This document shows, piece after piece, positions 1 through 11,859 of a DNA stretch of 64,000 bases. The notes under the pieces are model-generated. The model was not told the origin of the DNA, searched no databases, and worked only from the letters and a program-made list of their open reading frames with translations. Each line of letters opens with the position of its first letter. Position 1 is the stretch's first letter. Origin of the DNA: Mytilus californianus (taxonomy: Eukaryota > Mollusca > Bivalvia > Mytilida > Mytilidae); the NCBI RefSeq assembly GCF_021869535.1, contig NW_026262668.1:12198348-12262347 (forward strand). Reading direction: 5' to 3'. A program made the position numbers and the translations under genes.

Positions 1-1140
1 ACATAACTCGAAAATGCTTTAAGCAGTTATTTGTCATGAAACTTTGGTCAATTGTTTATATATACCTATTGATGCAAGCTCCCTTTCAATTTAATAAATT
101 GTGGAATTTTATTCATAAAAAAGGATGGCTTTCCCAGTTTGCAGATCAAATTCAAAAGTTTGTACATGCACTTCTCTGGCATGTTTCAGTAAATGTGTAA
201 ATTATAACTGACATAACTAACTTTGACAATGACCACATATTTTTAAGTTCAATGTACATGAAATATACAAGGTAATGCATGTAGACTCGATACTGCTGCA
301 AGGTTATACAGGGTTGTCAATGAAAAAAAAAAATTGTTTGCCAACTTAGTGTTTCCTTCAGAAGGTTTTGGTGTGGTATGACACCCTGTCATTTTTATAC
401 GCCCGTTTACAGGACGTACTATGGTATACCGTTGTCCGTCTGTCTGTCCGTCGTCAACATGTCGGACATTAACTCAAAACCGCTTTAACAAATTTGCATA
501 AAACTTTGGTGAATTGTTTATATCTATTGACATAAGCTCCCTTTCGTTTTTTATAAATTTTAGATTTTACGTTTCTGAGTTATGGGGTTTTATTCATTAA
601 AAAAAGGGGGATTTTCCAGTTTTCGGACAATAAAAGCTTTCACCAACTTGCAAGAAATTGTGGTGAATTGTTTATATCTATTGACATGATTTCCCTTTCG
701 ATTTTTATATATTTTAGATTTTACATTTCTGAGTTGCAGGGTTTTATTCATGAAAAAAGGGGGGATTTTCCAGTTTCTGTCAAAAATCAAAAATGCTTTC
801 AGCAGTTTGTATGAAACTTTGGTGAATTGTTTATATCTATATTGATGTAAGCTCCGTTTAGAATTTTATAAATTTTACATTTTACATTTCTGAGTGATGG
901 GGTTTTATTCATTAAAAAAGGGGTGATTTTCCAGTTTTCGGACAATAGCTCAAAAATGCTGTCAGCAATACTCATGAAACTTAAGTGAATTGTTTATATA
1001 TATTGATGCAAGCTCCCTTTACATTTTCATAAATTCCTAATATGACTGGGAATTAATTGAACTTTATTTGTTTATAGTCTGATGACAGATTTACTAAGTA
1101 TTGCGCAACAGCACAGTGTATTGCACAACAGCAAGACATT
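1..1140 (+). repeat. Tandem-monomer dispersed repeat (family A, ~159-bp monomers)
   Basis: Diverged copies of one monomer follow each other. The anchor around AATGCTTTAAGCAGTT recurs near positions 13, 478, 632, 791 and 951, and each copy is followed by ACTTTGGTGAATTGTTTATA and TTTCCAGTTTTCGGACAAT. A unit head (GGACGTACTATGGTATACCG plus a TCCG/TCTG-rich stretch) lies near 410-460. Related copies lie at about 28845-29145 and 49285-49680. Stops occur in every frame, so it is not coding. Confidence 0.75.
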
Positions 1141-3110
1141 TTTAATTTCATCACGTTCTAATGAAGTAACAAGCTTACTTTGCCGAAAGTTAGAATGATT
1201 TGATCTACGCTTGAGTAACAAGTACCAGAAGTGATAAAAAAATTGTCTTTATGAAAATAACATGCAACCAACTTTAAAATCAATGCTTTAACCTCCTAAA
1301 GAAAATAAATCATTTATGTCTTTGAATTTCTTTACCTCCAAATGAAAAATTGCTGTTTCATCGACTTTGTAAATGTTGAATATTGCCGATGACGAAAGCG
1401 ACTGAATTTGATTATCGTAAACAACAGGGCGACTAGATTTCGCTTTTGAAGGTCGGTCAAAGCGAAGTGGCGACCGGGAAAGTGACTTTGTCGCCCCAGT
1501 AGCATGGTAACGTGAGCCCTGCACAATGCTTATTTCTTTAAAACACAGTCCTGTAATATTTTTTATTCTACTTTGAATATTGCCTGCTTATTTCAACAAC
1601 TATTCTTATAAAACAATCCTCTATTTATCCTAGGTGTTGCACTCAGTATTGAAACATTTTTTGTCCATTAGCCAAACCAAAAAAAAAAAACACAAATTCA
1701 CCAAACAATGCTACTGGCGCTTTTAGCAATATGATGCTAGGTTCTTTTGTTACACTTTATTTTTTTACATCTGTACTGCCTACTGGCGACTCAGTCCTGA
1801 GTGTAAATGGTCATTCAGTATGTTAAGAAAAAGACCACAATTTATAAGGCCTATCTGGCCTAATTGATTTCTAAAATATATTTCATTGTACATGTTCAAC
1901 ATTTATCATTCATTTGTTTATTTCTGAATTTGTGTGAATTAACAGTAAATGTTAATTACTACACTTTCATACCATAACAAAACTGCCTTACTGTATTGGT
2001 ATCACTTATATTTGTATCCATATAACGAAAAAAACTGAAAAGAGAATACTTTTGCAATAGCTTTTTTCATATTGAATACTAAAACTTTTTAGATATTTAG
2101 ACATATTAAGTAGATGTTCATAATATCCACTTGACATTTTATCATATGACTTCTGTAGTTAGTTATGAGTCTTTGAAGCATGCTCATAAAGGTTCTTTTG
2201 TTGATATCATTTTCATACTGGTCAAAACCTTTTTTGCTTTGACCAGCTTTGGAGGAGATATTTTCAAAGAATTAATAAAAAATAACACAGAAATTCACTT
2301 TCTAGCTCATCTAGCCCCAATCATCATGTCAGGCATTGTCATTACTAAAAAACATTAAATGTCTTCTAAACTGAGAAACAATTTCCACATTTAACCGAAA
2401 TCTTTTACTTATGATACTGACAATCCCCCACAAAGTAATATAAATAGAACCATACAAATAGTAAGCAAATACATGTTCTCAGATACCATCTCCCATATAA
2501 AAAAATCACATTAAGAAAATAATGAACCTATTATGTGTTCCTCTCCTAGCTACAAAATGTATCCAAAATCAAAGATGTGGAACATATATATTCTATCATA
2601 ATCATTTGGTAATTAATGCAATTAGTGTCTCTTCCATGCCCGTGTTGAACATAAAAAACTAAATATTACATAAACAACACCCCTAATGCTCATGTTGGTT
2701 GTCATTGTGCAACACAGTTAATACATAGAAAACATAAAACATAGAACTCCTTTTGTCATATAAAACGCTGTCAAACATCCAATCATACTATCCACACTGA
2801 TCTGTGTCCACACTTGTTATTATTTATTTCAATATTTTTTTATTTCTATAAACACTCCGCTCTGCATGTGAATTTCGTTACTAAGTTTTCGTAGAATCAT
2901 ATGATTTTGATGCAAATAAAGGTAAAATTATCCCACAAGTGCATCATGTTGCTAAAAAAATGAAGGTTTTCGCTTCTCTGGATTTTATATGTACATTCAT
3001 ATAGAGGTGCTTCTGACAAATGTTCTGTTTTATTTCAATCTGATGCTTATTTCATTTAATGTGTATGTGTGCTTATCTTATTTGATGATTATATGTGCTA
3101 ATATATTTAT
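1141..3110. other. AT-rich intergenic DNA, no gene recognised
   Basis: Only short ORFs with no recognisable domain. A GC-richer patch at about 1400-1520 reads poorly in every frame and may be a repeat fragment. No RNA gene or promoter is recognised. Confidence 0.5.
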
Positions 3111-3119
3111 GACAAAACT

Positions 3120-3470
3120 ATAAACGAAAAACACATTTAACAGCCAGCAGTTAACCAACGATAACCACTGAATTATAGGCTCCTGACTTGGGACAGGCAC
3201 ATACAGAAAGTGGCGGGGTTAAACATGTTTGTGAGAGCTCAATCATCCTAACCAAGGACATTGGTGTAACAGCACAAAATAAGAACAAACAGTAAAAAAT
3301 AATTGGAAATCGCTTGAGTCATCAGATTGGCACAAAGCACAAAAAAAACCAATAAAGCGAAAGAACCAAGTCCCAATATAATCTAAGAGTACTCGCAGTA
3401 CTGAAAGCTAGTTAAAAGCCAATAACAACTAAAAATTAATCATGTTATCTCAGACTAAAGTATCTTTCAG
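3120..3470 (+). repeat. R2-family dispersed repeat fragment
   Basis: Shares the CTCCTGACTTGGGACAGGCA, GCGGGGTTAAACATGTTTGT and GAGTACTCGCAGT segments with copies at 8237, 28236 and 44940. It lacks the GAGATGTGGTATGATTGCC end. Short non-coding relic. Confidence 0.8.
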
Positions 3471-3520
3471 TACACATAGTTGGGAGTAATTTATGCGAAA
3501 AATACCAGTCGGGAGACAGT

Positions 3521-3669
3521 CAATCTAATTAAAATATAGAACTCGGATTTCGTTATACTACATACTCGTATCTAATTAAAATATAGAACTCGGATTTCGT
3601 TATACTACATACTCGTATGTACGAGTATGGTAGTATAACGAAATCCGAGTTCTATATTTCAATTAGATT
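3521..3669. mobile_element. 149-bp foldback/MITE-like element with 10-bp target duplication
   Basis: The element starts CAATCTAATT and ends AATTAGATTG. The ~47-bp left arm occurs twice in direct orientation (3524-3570 and 3571-3617) and once inverted (about 3620-3667), so arm 2 and the inverted arm form a near-perfect hairpin. Identical 10-bp flanks GGGAGACAGT lie at 3511-3520 and 3670-3679, which marks a clean insertion. A 9-10-bp duplication is typical of Mutator-like elements, but no transposase is present and the family is unassigned. Confidence 0.85.
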
Positions 3670-3954
3670 GGGAGACAGTAAAATTCCCCCATCCGAGAGG
3701 CAAGGGAAATTTGGTAATAGGACTGGTATTCCTCTGACACATTATATATCTGTTGAATAACACCGAATATTTCATAACGACAGGTTAAATAAATATACAT
3801 ACAGCTGATGTCGTCTGATATTTTGTTTACTGTGTATTCAGATCATTTCCATCATTGTACCATATTAGATAAATCGTGTTGCCTAAAACATTCAGATTAT
3901 GTACGGAACTTTCCAAACGGTTCTCGCGGGAAGAGGTTCGCGATGGTAAAATAT

Positions 3955-4310
3955 AAACATATTTATATTTTATAGTGTGTTTTTCTATGTTGTGATGTTA
4001 TACTATTGTTTCAGAAAAGGGAGAAGGTTTGGTACCATTAAAACGTTTAATCCCGCTGTCGTCTGTTTATGTAGTTCATACGTGTTTCTCGTTTCTCGTT
4101 TTTATATAGATTAGACCATTGGTTTTTCCGTTTGAATGGTTTTACACTAGTAATTTTTTGGGGCCCTTTATAGCTTGCTGTTCGGTGTGAGCCAATGCTC
4201 CGTGTTGAAGGCCGTACCTTGACCTATAATGGTTTACATTTATAAATTGTAACTTGGAGGGAGAGTTGTCTCATTGGCACTCATACCACATCTTCCTATA
4301 TCTATATAAA
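3955..4310 (-). repeat. R2-family dispersed repeat (reverse orientation)
   Basis: Contains the reverse-oriented end CTCATTGGCACTCATACCAC and the GGTTTTACACTAGTAATTTT/GGGGCCCTTTATAGCTTGCT segment. These also occur at 20195-20445 and at the tail of the retroelement at 57869-59421. Confidence 0.8.
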
Positions 4311-5060
4311 TATTCATTTTGGAAAATACCAGGGTAGAAATGGTACTTTGATGCATATCAATCGGAAATCGTGAAATGACATTCACATAACGAAGAGAAT
4401 CCGTCAAGTTTTAAGAAAAATACACCAGGTTTCAACCAATAACAAGTAAAAAGCTGGCTCTGCAAACTTATGTTCTCCAAAGTGCACATTTATTGAGAGA
4501 AAACATTTTTATCTCCAGGGTTCAAAATACTAAGAGAGAGAATTAAACATGTACTATAATTACCAATTTTTTACATAGATAAACGTGTTATACAATTCAT
4601 AGGGGATACCATCCGAAAAAAAATCTGCCATCTGGGAATCATTTTCAAATGTTTTTTTTTCTACGTTGTAACAGTGACCTTGACCGTTGGCATATTGACC
4701 TCAAAATCATTAGGATTCTGACCTTATCCTGTATTTTTATCTGTATAAGTTTCAGTCCTACTCAAGTTATCCGAAAAAAAAGTATAAAAAAAAAATACCG
4801 AACTCCAAGGAAAATTCAAATCAGAAAGTCCCTTATCAAATGGCAAAATCATACCATTTGTTTTGGACACACGGGCGGACGGACGGACGGGCGGACAAAG
4901 TGAGTACTGTATGCTATCGATATTGTTTCAGGGAGTATACAACTCCAGCATTCTTATATAAAGTGTAATACGAATTCAAAAAACTTCCTTAAATTTCCCA
5001 TAGTGCTTATAAAGCTATTGAACTGACTGTACCTGTGGAAAGTGAGTTTGATGTTACCGC
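4311..5060. other. Intergenic DNA with a simple GGAC-type repeat
   Basis: No gene recognised. A short (GGAC/GGGC)n run lies at about 4872-4898, at the end of a diverged non-coding repeat containing AGTGACCTTGACC. Confidence 0.5.
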
Positions 5061-5156
5061 TATGATACATTGTATCATGTCAATACTATATTAAAACAGT
5101 TTTGACTAGATTAATTTTTACTTAAAACCATTGACAGAATGAAAAACAAATTACGG

Positions 5157-5800
5157 CTACAGTTTGAGTGGAACTGACAAATATTTCCCCCACTCATCAA
5201 CCGAATCCATACAAACACAAGCATGGACTGCTCCTTGTTTTCCTAGAAACACAGCTCGATCTTTTACTGGATAAACAGGCTGGTGCCAGATGTTGGCATG
5301 AATCTGTACACCAAAAGATCCATCAAAATAAAATGCCTTAAAATCTTCTGGCTTAATATCGTCCGTCGGTAAGGCTAATAAGGCTATGAACGGGTCTTTG
5401 TCACGTGGAAAAAATACCTGACCGCCATCAGGATGGTAATTAGCTTCCCTCACCAGCACGTGGGTTCGGTTATCAAAAGAAACATCAGTTGGCAGACGAC
5501 CAGTGACGTAATGACCGCCTACAGCATTATTTATTGCTTTACAAACATCTCCCTCCCATTCATAAACGAAATCTCCACTCACTATACCACCCATAGCACC
5601 AGTTCCTGGATATAACTTGCGCCATCCACTCACAGGCCAGGGTGTAATTTCAACTTCTTCGTTTTCAAAATCTGCAACAATTTTCCCGTAGCCTTTTAAG
5701 GTATCCCCGTCTGCAACCACCAATGAAACCTGATAAGGATCGCCGTATTTAGGATCAAGAGCCTCATCATAGCTTGCATATCCACTCATCTTTGGCGTTC
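5157..5800 (-). CDS. Ureidoglycolate lyase-like (AllA-type cupin) protein, coding exon
   Basis: The preferred start is the Met codon at 5789, giving 210 residues to the stop at 5157. An upstream in-frame Met at 5813 lies inside a canonical splice acceptor (pyrimidine-rich tract then CAG, 5801-5803), so the exon probably begins at 5800 with a few bases of 5' UTR and an upstream untranslated exon that I could not locate. The protein has the two-part cupin look of ureidoglycolate lyases: EANYHPDGGQVFFP at residues 115-128 and the family-like IHANIWHQPVYPV at 163-175, near the usual C-terminal metal/substrate region. That family splits ureidoglycolate to glyoxylate and urea in purine (allantoin) breakdown. 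The length suits the family. No internal stop or frameshift is seen, so it looks functional. The family call is from memory of motifs; another small cupin is possible. Confidence 0.65.
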
Positions 5801-6380
5801 CTGAAGAAAACAAACCACAATCATCATTATAAGAAGCATTAAAAAATTATAAATTAGTGTTGTCGTTAAAAAATATTTCATCAGAACCATACCTTTATTA
5901 TGTTATCATATCCTAAACATATTCAGTCACGAGCAGATGAAAACACCAAAGGCAATTTTAGTGACGTTTTTTGCAGACTGCTGTTTGTTTGTTTTTTTTC
6001 CTTTTCCTTTCATGTTGGCATGGCGCTGTTTGTCCGTCTTCGATTTATGGTTTTTATTCGTTTTCATTGGTATCTTCATTGAGGTAGTATGGCGGTCTTC
6101 TGCCATCTTTGATCGTTATTTAATGAAACAAACAAATTCTGAGATAAGTTTGTAATTCATTTGTAAGAATTTCATTAAATAAAGAACTCTTGGTTAATCC
6201 TACTCTTCCATCTGTTTTACAAATTATAGAATATTATTTGATTGATCCAATTTAAAAAAAAAGCGTTAAAAGGGGAGATGATTCGGATAATCGTATTTAA
6301 ATAAAAGAACAGAGTTCCAATGTCCCCGCGTTGCACATAGATTATCTATCCAAGGGAAATAACTAAGAAAAACTTTTTTT
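5801..6380. other. Probable intron/upstream region of the AllA-like gene
   Basis: AT-rich, with no clear upstream exon. Short reading frames at 5900-6155 have low-complexity hydrophobic translations and no recognisable domain. Confidence 0.4.
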
Positions 6381-6840
6381 TTGTTCTTTCAAAACTTTTT
6401 ACAAATATCTTAGAGAAATGAAGGCCTGAGAGCAAATGCATTGCAATTTCAAATAAAATTTATATTTCCAAGGGAAAAATAATTGATCGGCACTGATTTT
6501 CGGAATGTCCGAGTCATTGCTGATATAAACCTTTGATATAAATTTGATAAAAATATGGCAAGAATTGTACACAGGAGAGCGCTAACAGTGCAATTTTCCA
6601 TATAACTAATATTTCCAAGGGGCATAACTCTTTTAAAAATAGTTGATCGGCACTGATTTTCGAAATTGTTCGAGACATTGCTGATATAAACCTATAATTT
6701 AAGTTTTATAAAAATCTGGCAAGAATTGTTCACGTGGGAACGCTAACAAGATCGGACGGACGGACGGACGGACGGACGGACGGACGACTAGTATTTCTAT
6801 GTTCTCCGCAACGCGTATCACGAGAGACAAAAAAAGGAAT
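6380..6840 (+). repeat. Dispersed repeat (family C) with (GGAC)n tail
   Basis: Two diverged monomers share TTTCCAAGGG, GATCGGCACTGATTTTCG and GGCAAGAATTGT. They end in a (GGAC)n microsatellite at about 6752-6786 and ACGCGTATCACGAGAGACAA. A second copy lies at about 49915-50240. Confidence 0.75.
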
Positions 6841-7110
6841 GTACTGCAAGTACAGTGACCCCCATTCATTTAATTTTTTAAGACCATTTCATATTATTTA
6901 ATTTCAAGTTTCAGTTTTTTACTATTCTTTCTATTCACATAATAATGCCTTTCCCTGTACAATCTTTGCAAAATGGGCCAATCTTTCACCGTCAACACTA
7001 TTCCCACCAATAGGAGGCAATACTTGTTCAATAAAAATTGTTTTGTAATATATGATTATCCCCCCAAAATATCTGTGTCAACAATTTATACAGCATTAAT
7101 TAATAATATT

Positions 7111-7265
7111 AGAATTACGAGATGTGTACTGTTACCGAGGTATACGTCAATGAGACAGTAAGCTAACTAAAAAAAAAAATAAAAAATAAAAAATAAACTT
7201 AAATCACAATTCTTCAAAACACATCCCATTGTCTAAAAGTGCTCATTTTAAATACAAGTACACAA
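7111..7265 (+). repeat. Left copy of a ~155-bp direct repeat
   Basis: Starts AGAATTACGAGATGTGTACT and ends within GTGCTCATTTTAAATACA. It is almost identical to 8843-8985 apart from an A-run length difference. Confidence 0.85.
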
Positions 7266-7269
7266 TTCA

Positions 7270-8230
7270 GTATGGTCAATGACTAAATTTTTTTTTGAAA
7301 TTGTCAATTGACACAATACTGTGTACCTTATATATATGATAGACGTTTCCTTTTTTTAAACTACATTTCCTTATTTTTGATACTCGAGTTCAAACGAAAT
7401 CCGGTATCGTTCTTTAGTTTACTTCATGTACATACAGATCGATCCATTATTATTCCAAGCGGACTTCCATACATTTTTTTAGCCGCAGAACTACGACAAT
7501 GTCGGCTATGCCCTATTGTGCTACCAGCTCCACAAATATACTATTATAATTAACTATAATATATAATGATGGTATGGCTTTCCAACATGACACAAAAATT
7601 ATATAAGAACACACAAAGTACTAACCAGAAAACAGTAGACAGTTAGGTCAGTAGGTTCAAAGTAGAAGTAGGCAGTTGGATGTATGGGTGTGTTATCGTG
7701 TCACTTCAATCCTATGGTATTTTTAGTCAAAATCACGTGGGGGAAAATCAAATAAAGATGTTAATAACAATCCGGATGTAGTATAATAGACAAAACTAAC
7801 AAATGATAACATAAGCTGCACACGAAACAGTTACAAACTAAATAAAAAATATAATAAAAAGTGTATTTTAAAGCCGAACAAAAGACAAAGTTTAAATGCA
7901 GAAAAAATGTCGGTAGTATGACTGAAAAAAATGAGGGCATAAGCCAACAAGACTGCAGCAATCCTTAAACACATTAAACCTAATAATATTACAATGAAAG
8001 AAGAATTATTGAAATACTGTAAAACATTGAAGACTGTACGTTGAGTTCTGGATATATTTTAATTTTCAGTGTCGGTTGGTTGTTTTTTTGTTTGGGTGTA
8101 TGCCTCACATCTCTTGTCATTCATTGTAACCGGCTTCATCGTGAGACAATGATCACGAAGCCCCCCCCCCCCCCCCACCCATGCCTATGGAATCGTTCTT
8201 TCAGCGTGTGATTGCGTTGTTTTTTCCAAT
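7270..8230. other. Intergenic DNA between the direct repeats
   Basis: No gene recognised. A poly-C tract (with one A near its 3' end) lies at about 8161-8177. Confidence 0.5.
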
Positions 8231-8236
8231 ATAAAA

Positions 8237-8640
8237 ATAAGGAGATGTGGTATGATTGCCACTGAATGAGACAACTATCCACCAAAGTTCAAATGAAGTG
8301 GATGTAAGCAATTATAGTCAACCGTACGGCCTTCAACAATGAGAAAAGCTCATACCATATAGTCGACTATAAAAGGCCCCGACATGAAAAATGTGAAACA
8401 ATTCAATTGAGAAAAATAACGGCCTAATTTATAACAAAAACATTTACGAAAAGCAAATATGACAGACATAAACCAACGACAACCACTGAACAACAGGCTC
8501 CTGACTTGGGACAGGCACATATAAGATGTGGCGGGGTTAAACATGTTTGTGAGCGCTCAACCCTCCCCTAACCGAGGACAGTGGTGTTACAACACAACAT
8601 TAGAACACACTATAAAAATCAGCTGAAAAGGGGTTAACTC
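8237..8640 (+). repeat. R2-family dispersed repeat, long copy
   Basis: Runs from AAGGAGATGTGGTATGATTG through GTACGGCCTTCAACAATGAG, AGGCCCCGACATG and CTCCTGACTTGGGACAGGCA to the GTGTTACAACACAA region. It is the best uninterrupted reference here for the copy split by a TTAA element at 46630. Confidence 0.85.
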
Positions 8641-8842
8641 TTCAGATCGATACAAAACATGTTTACTGTTAACATGGTTAAATCATCAGTATCAAAATTC
8701 AGAATATATGTAGTGCAATATTCTTCCTGAAGATTTTTTCCAGATTGATAATTTATTTTATTATGTATTGGTGTTTCTACACATGCATATTTTTTCACTT
8801 TTGTACTCATTTGTATCCTCAATTATCCTCATTTCGTGTTGC

Positions 8843-8985
8843 AGAATTACGAGATGTGTACTGTTACCGAGGTATACGTCAATGAGACAGTAAGCTAACT
8901 ACAAAAAAAAAATAAACTTAAATCACAATTCTTCAAAACACATCCCCTTGTCTAAAAGTGCTCATTTTAAATACACAATTATGTG
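8843..8985 (+). repeat. Right copy of the ~155-bp direct repeat
   Basis: Near-identical to 7111-7265. The pair brackets about 1.6 kb that includes the R2 copy at 8237. Confidence 0.85.
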
Positions 8986-9830
8986 CAAAATCATTTATTT
9001 TCAGTTTTTACCAGGATCATTTTCAAAACCCCCCCCCCCCCCACAAAAAAAAATAAAATTAAATGATCGTCCCCTAACGTTCATAGTGAACTCTATTTAA
9101 ATTGACGGTGCTGATCATCTATTTGTTAGTTGGCTGTTGTCTCGTGGTCATTTATCATTTATTTAACTACTAGTTTGTGAGGGTGTGTGTGTGTAAATTT
9201 TCCCCCTAAAATTGACACGGAATTCGCTCGTTTTTGTCCACATTTGACCTTTAAATTAATGGAAAGAACTTCTCACAAAATCTTTTTTTTTTCGTCTCCC
9301 ATTTTTTTTTCATACATTGTTGCATGATGGCATTAAGAATTGTAAATGTGCGTAATCTTGGTTAATGTAAGCAACGTATTGGACGTTAGAGTATTTTTTA
9401 ACTATTTTTCTTTATTTTCAGATATTAAATGCGCGCTTTATTTGCGAAATGCTTAAATTTTGAAAGATACCTTTGATTCGATAGAGAATGTGGTTTAATC
9501 GATATATATAAACATTGTCACTCATACCACATTTTCTTATCTATATAGACTCTCAGTGTTATCGGGGGAATCTAATACATGCTCCCATGTTAGAAAGCTC
9601 TGATGTTACATTTTCCCTATTCAAGTCGTGACCTTCAGAACAGATCTTATTTCCTGTTCGGTCGAATTTTGTATAATATTTCTACTATAATAATGAGTCT
9701 GAAACCCAAATTAAAGTACCAGAATATTAAAAAATGATAAAATACTTCTGAAAAGAAAAAAAAAAACCGCTGACTTAACTATAATACGGCGAGCACTGAC
9801 TCCATACCTTTTTGGAAACTGTGGGTAAAG
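8986..9830. other. Intergenic DNA upstream of TRIM copy 1
   Basis: No gene recognised. Contains a poly-C run at about 9030-9042 and a short R2-like end at about 9510-9545. Confidence 0.5.
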
Positions 9831-9834
9831 GACG

Positions 9835-9887
9835 TATAAAAACAGGTAAGGTTCTGAGGTTAAAATTAAATACGTTGATCACGTGAC
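9835..9887 (+). promoter_or_regulatory. TATA-like box and E-box upstream of TRIM copy 1
   Basis: TATAAAAA lies at 9835-9842. GATCACGTGAC at 9877-9887 is a palindromic E-box of the kind bound by USF/MiT bHLH-zip factors. The E-box is kept upstream of the second TRIM copy (17602-17612); the TATA-like box is not. Function is inferred from position only. Confidence 0.35.
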
Positions 9888-9923
9888 AAATTCTATAACA
9901 GGAAATGAAAAATTAAAACAGGT

Positions 9924-11852
9924 ATGGCTGTGTCGAAACCATTACACGATAATTTAGAAATGTTTTCTTGTCCAATTTGCTCTGAAACATTCAAGTCACC
10001 GAAAATACTACCGTGCTTACATACATTTTGTGAACAATGCATACAGGAGTATATTCTATCGATTGGGTGCAAAAAAGACAACAAAATATCAGAGTTTCGA
10101 TGTCCAATCTGTAGGACAGTGGTGATTCCAAAAAATTCAGATGAAGCCATTGAAAAATGGACCAGTTCGTTGCAGGACAATGCTGTCATAGTAACAATGA
10201 TTGCGATATCAACAGAAGATAAAACACAGGAGTGTCATGCTTGTAAACGTTCGAATGAAAAATCAAATGCCAAGTTTTGGTGTAAGATCTGCGATGAAGC
10301 TTTCTGTGAAAATTGCAATCAAATGCATAGCCGAATGAAACTGTCATACACACACGATGTAGACAAAATTGAAGAATATGGCCGGAGTGAAACTGGAATA
10401 GATCTTAATGGTATCTATAAACAGTATAATATGCATCCGTCGAAAGACTTTGAAATGTTCTGCTCTCATCATAGAGAACCATGCTGCACTTTATGCCTAT
10501 TTACAAACCATTTTGGATGCAAAAATCTATTGAAGAGGTTCTAAGAGAAGGGAATCATTACGAATCCCTTCCTACGAAGCTTAAAGAATTAAAGGCTGCT
10601 ACAGTCATACTTCTCATGGATAAGGAAGAACATAAGTCTGAATTTACTGCAAATACTGAGAACGCAGAGGAAGAAGCGGCGAAATTCATAGAATTGATCA
10701 AATATTAGAGATATTTCGCGATGAACAAAACACAAATCTTAATATCCGCTTACGCTTACTACAACAATTTGTCAATAGTCTTGAACACTGGATCGGTGTA
10801 ACGACTTTTGTGGAAGAATTTTGGTCCAAAACCCATTTTTTTTTCTGCAAGTCGAGACTATGAAAGGACAAATTAAAGACATCATTATATTTTTTTCATT
10901 ACAAAAATACGTAACAGCTTTAAGAATGACAGTATTGTTACCGTTAAATTGCATAAGAATGATATAGTTCAGCAGTTAGAAACTGTTGATGCATTAGGCA
11001 CCTTAAGCGAAACAACGAACCTCTTAGTTGGTCAAACGGTTGAAATCTAAAAACAATATAAAGTGTTGGGGATATCATGCAATTCAACGTATGAAAGTAT
11101 TCATTTGAACAAGCTCAAAAGTTTCCATTTCAAAGGTTCAAATATAACATGTGGGACATCCATTGGTGTCGAATACATTGTACTTGGAGTTGAAGCCGAA
11201 AAAAATTGCACCTACTTAAAAAAGATACTAATATAATCAACTCGACTGTTTTTAACGGAAACCCGAAACGTTTGTGTTATTATTACTGTTACTTTAGAGT
11301 TTTCATTTCCTGTCACGCTCAAGAGCTCTATAGAGCCACATGTTTACTTTTCAGGAATGAAATTATGAAGCCAGAGAAGCTCGACTTTGTAAAGGAATCT
11401 GTTGGAGCATTATTTCCTTACGATGAAAATATTTTCCTTGTAGTGAACAATGCAGTAAAACAATTTTCTAAAAGTTTAGAAGGTGAACTAACAACCTCAT
11501 TTGCATCAAACACCACCTGTGGATTAAACGGTATGAATATGCTGGAAGATAACATTATTATTACAACAAAGGACAAGGAAATCAAACTTGCGAACTAAAA
11601 TGGCAGAGAAATATTCTGTTACAAAAACGAAACCATAAAAAATCCCGAGTGTCTGGCTATTTTACTAACTGGACTGGTCCTGTTTGTCGATAGACATAAC
11701 AGAGGATCGTTACATGTATTGTCCGCCGACGGTAAAAATCACAGGACATTGCTTCAAAATTTGACAATACAATGGATATCTGGCTGGATGTAGATAAAGA
11801 AACTGTATATATAGCTGGGGAAGAGTATATTGAGGTTTACGAGCTTACTTGA
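9924..11852 (+). pseudogene. TRIM-type RING/B-box gene, decayed duplicate
   Basis: This region aligns along its whole length with the intact TRIM gene at 17660-19639. The first 206 codons stay open (9924-10544). They encode a complete RING (CPIC ... CLHTFCEQC ... CPIC) and first B-box; the second B-box has lost its first Cys (Tyr instead) but keeps the rest. A small deletion near 10515 shifts the frame into 10481-10708, and a further deletion of about 45 bp at 10703 ends that frame inside the coiled coil. The beta-propeller half survives only in pieces (for example 11206-11598), with the homologous terminal stop at 11850-11852. At most it could make a short RING/B-box protein. It is intronless like its paralogue, and the shared upstream sequence argues for segmental duplication rather than retrocopying. 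Confidence 0.85.
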
Positions 11853-11859
11853 AGAAGAT

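Noticed and set aside
1288..1524. Short GC-richer ORF (78 residues, minus)
   Set aside because: Low-complexity basic translation, overlapping frames equally open, and no start context or homology recognised.
9835..9850. Splice donor (CAGGTAAGG) upstream of TRIM copy 1
   Set aside because: A good donor match but no downstream acceptor before the shared start, and the equivalent site is absent in the intact copy.
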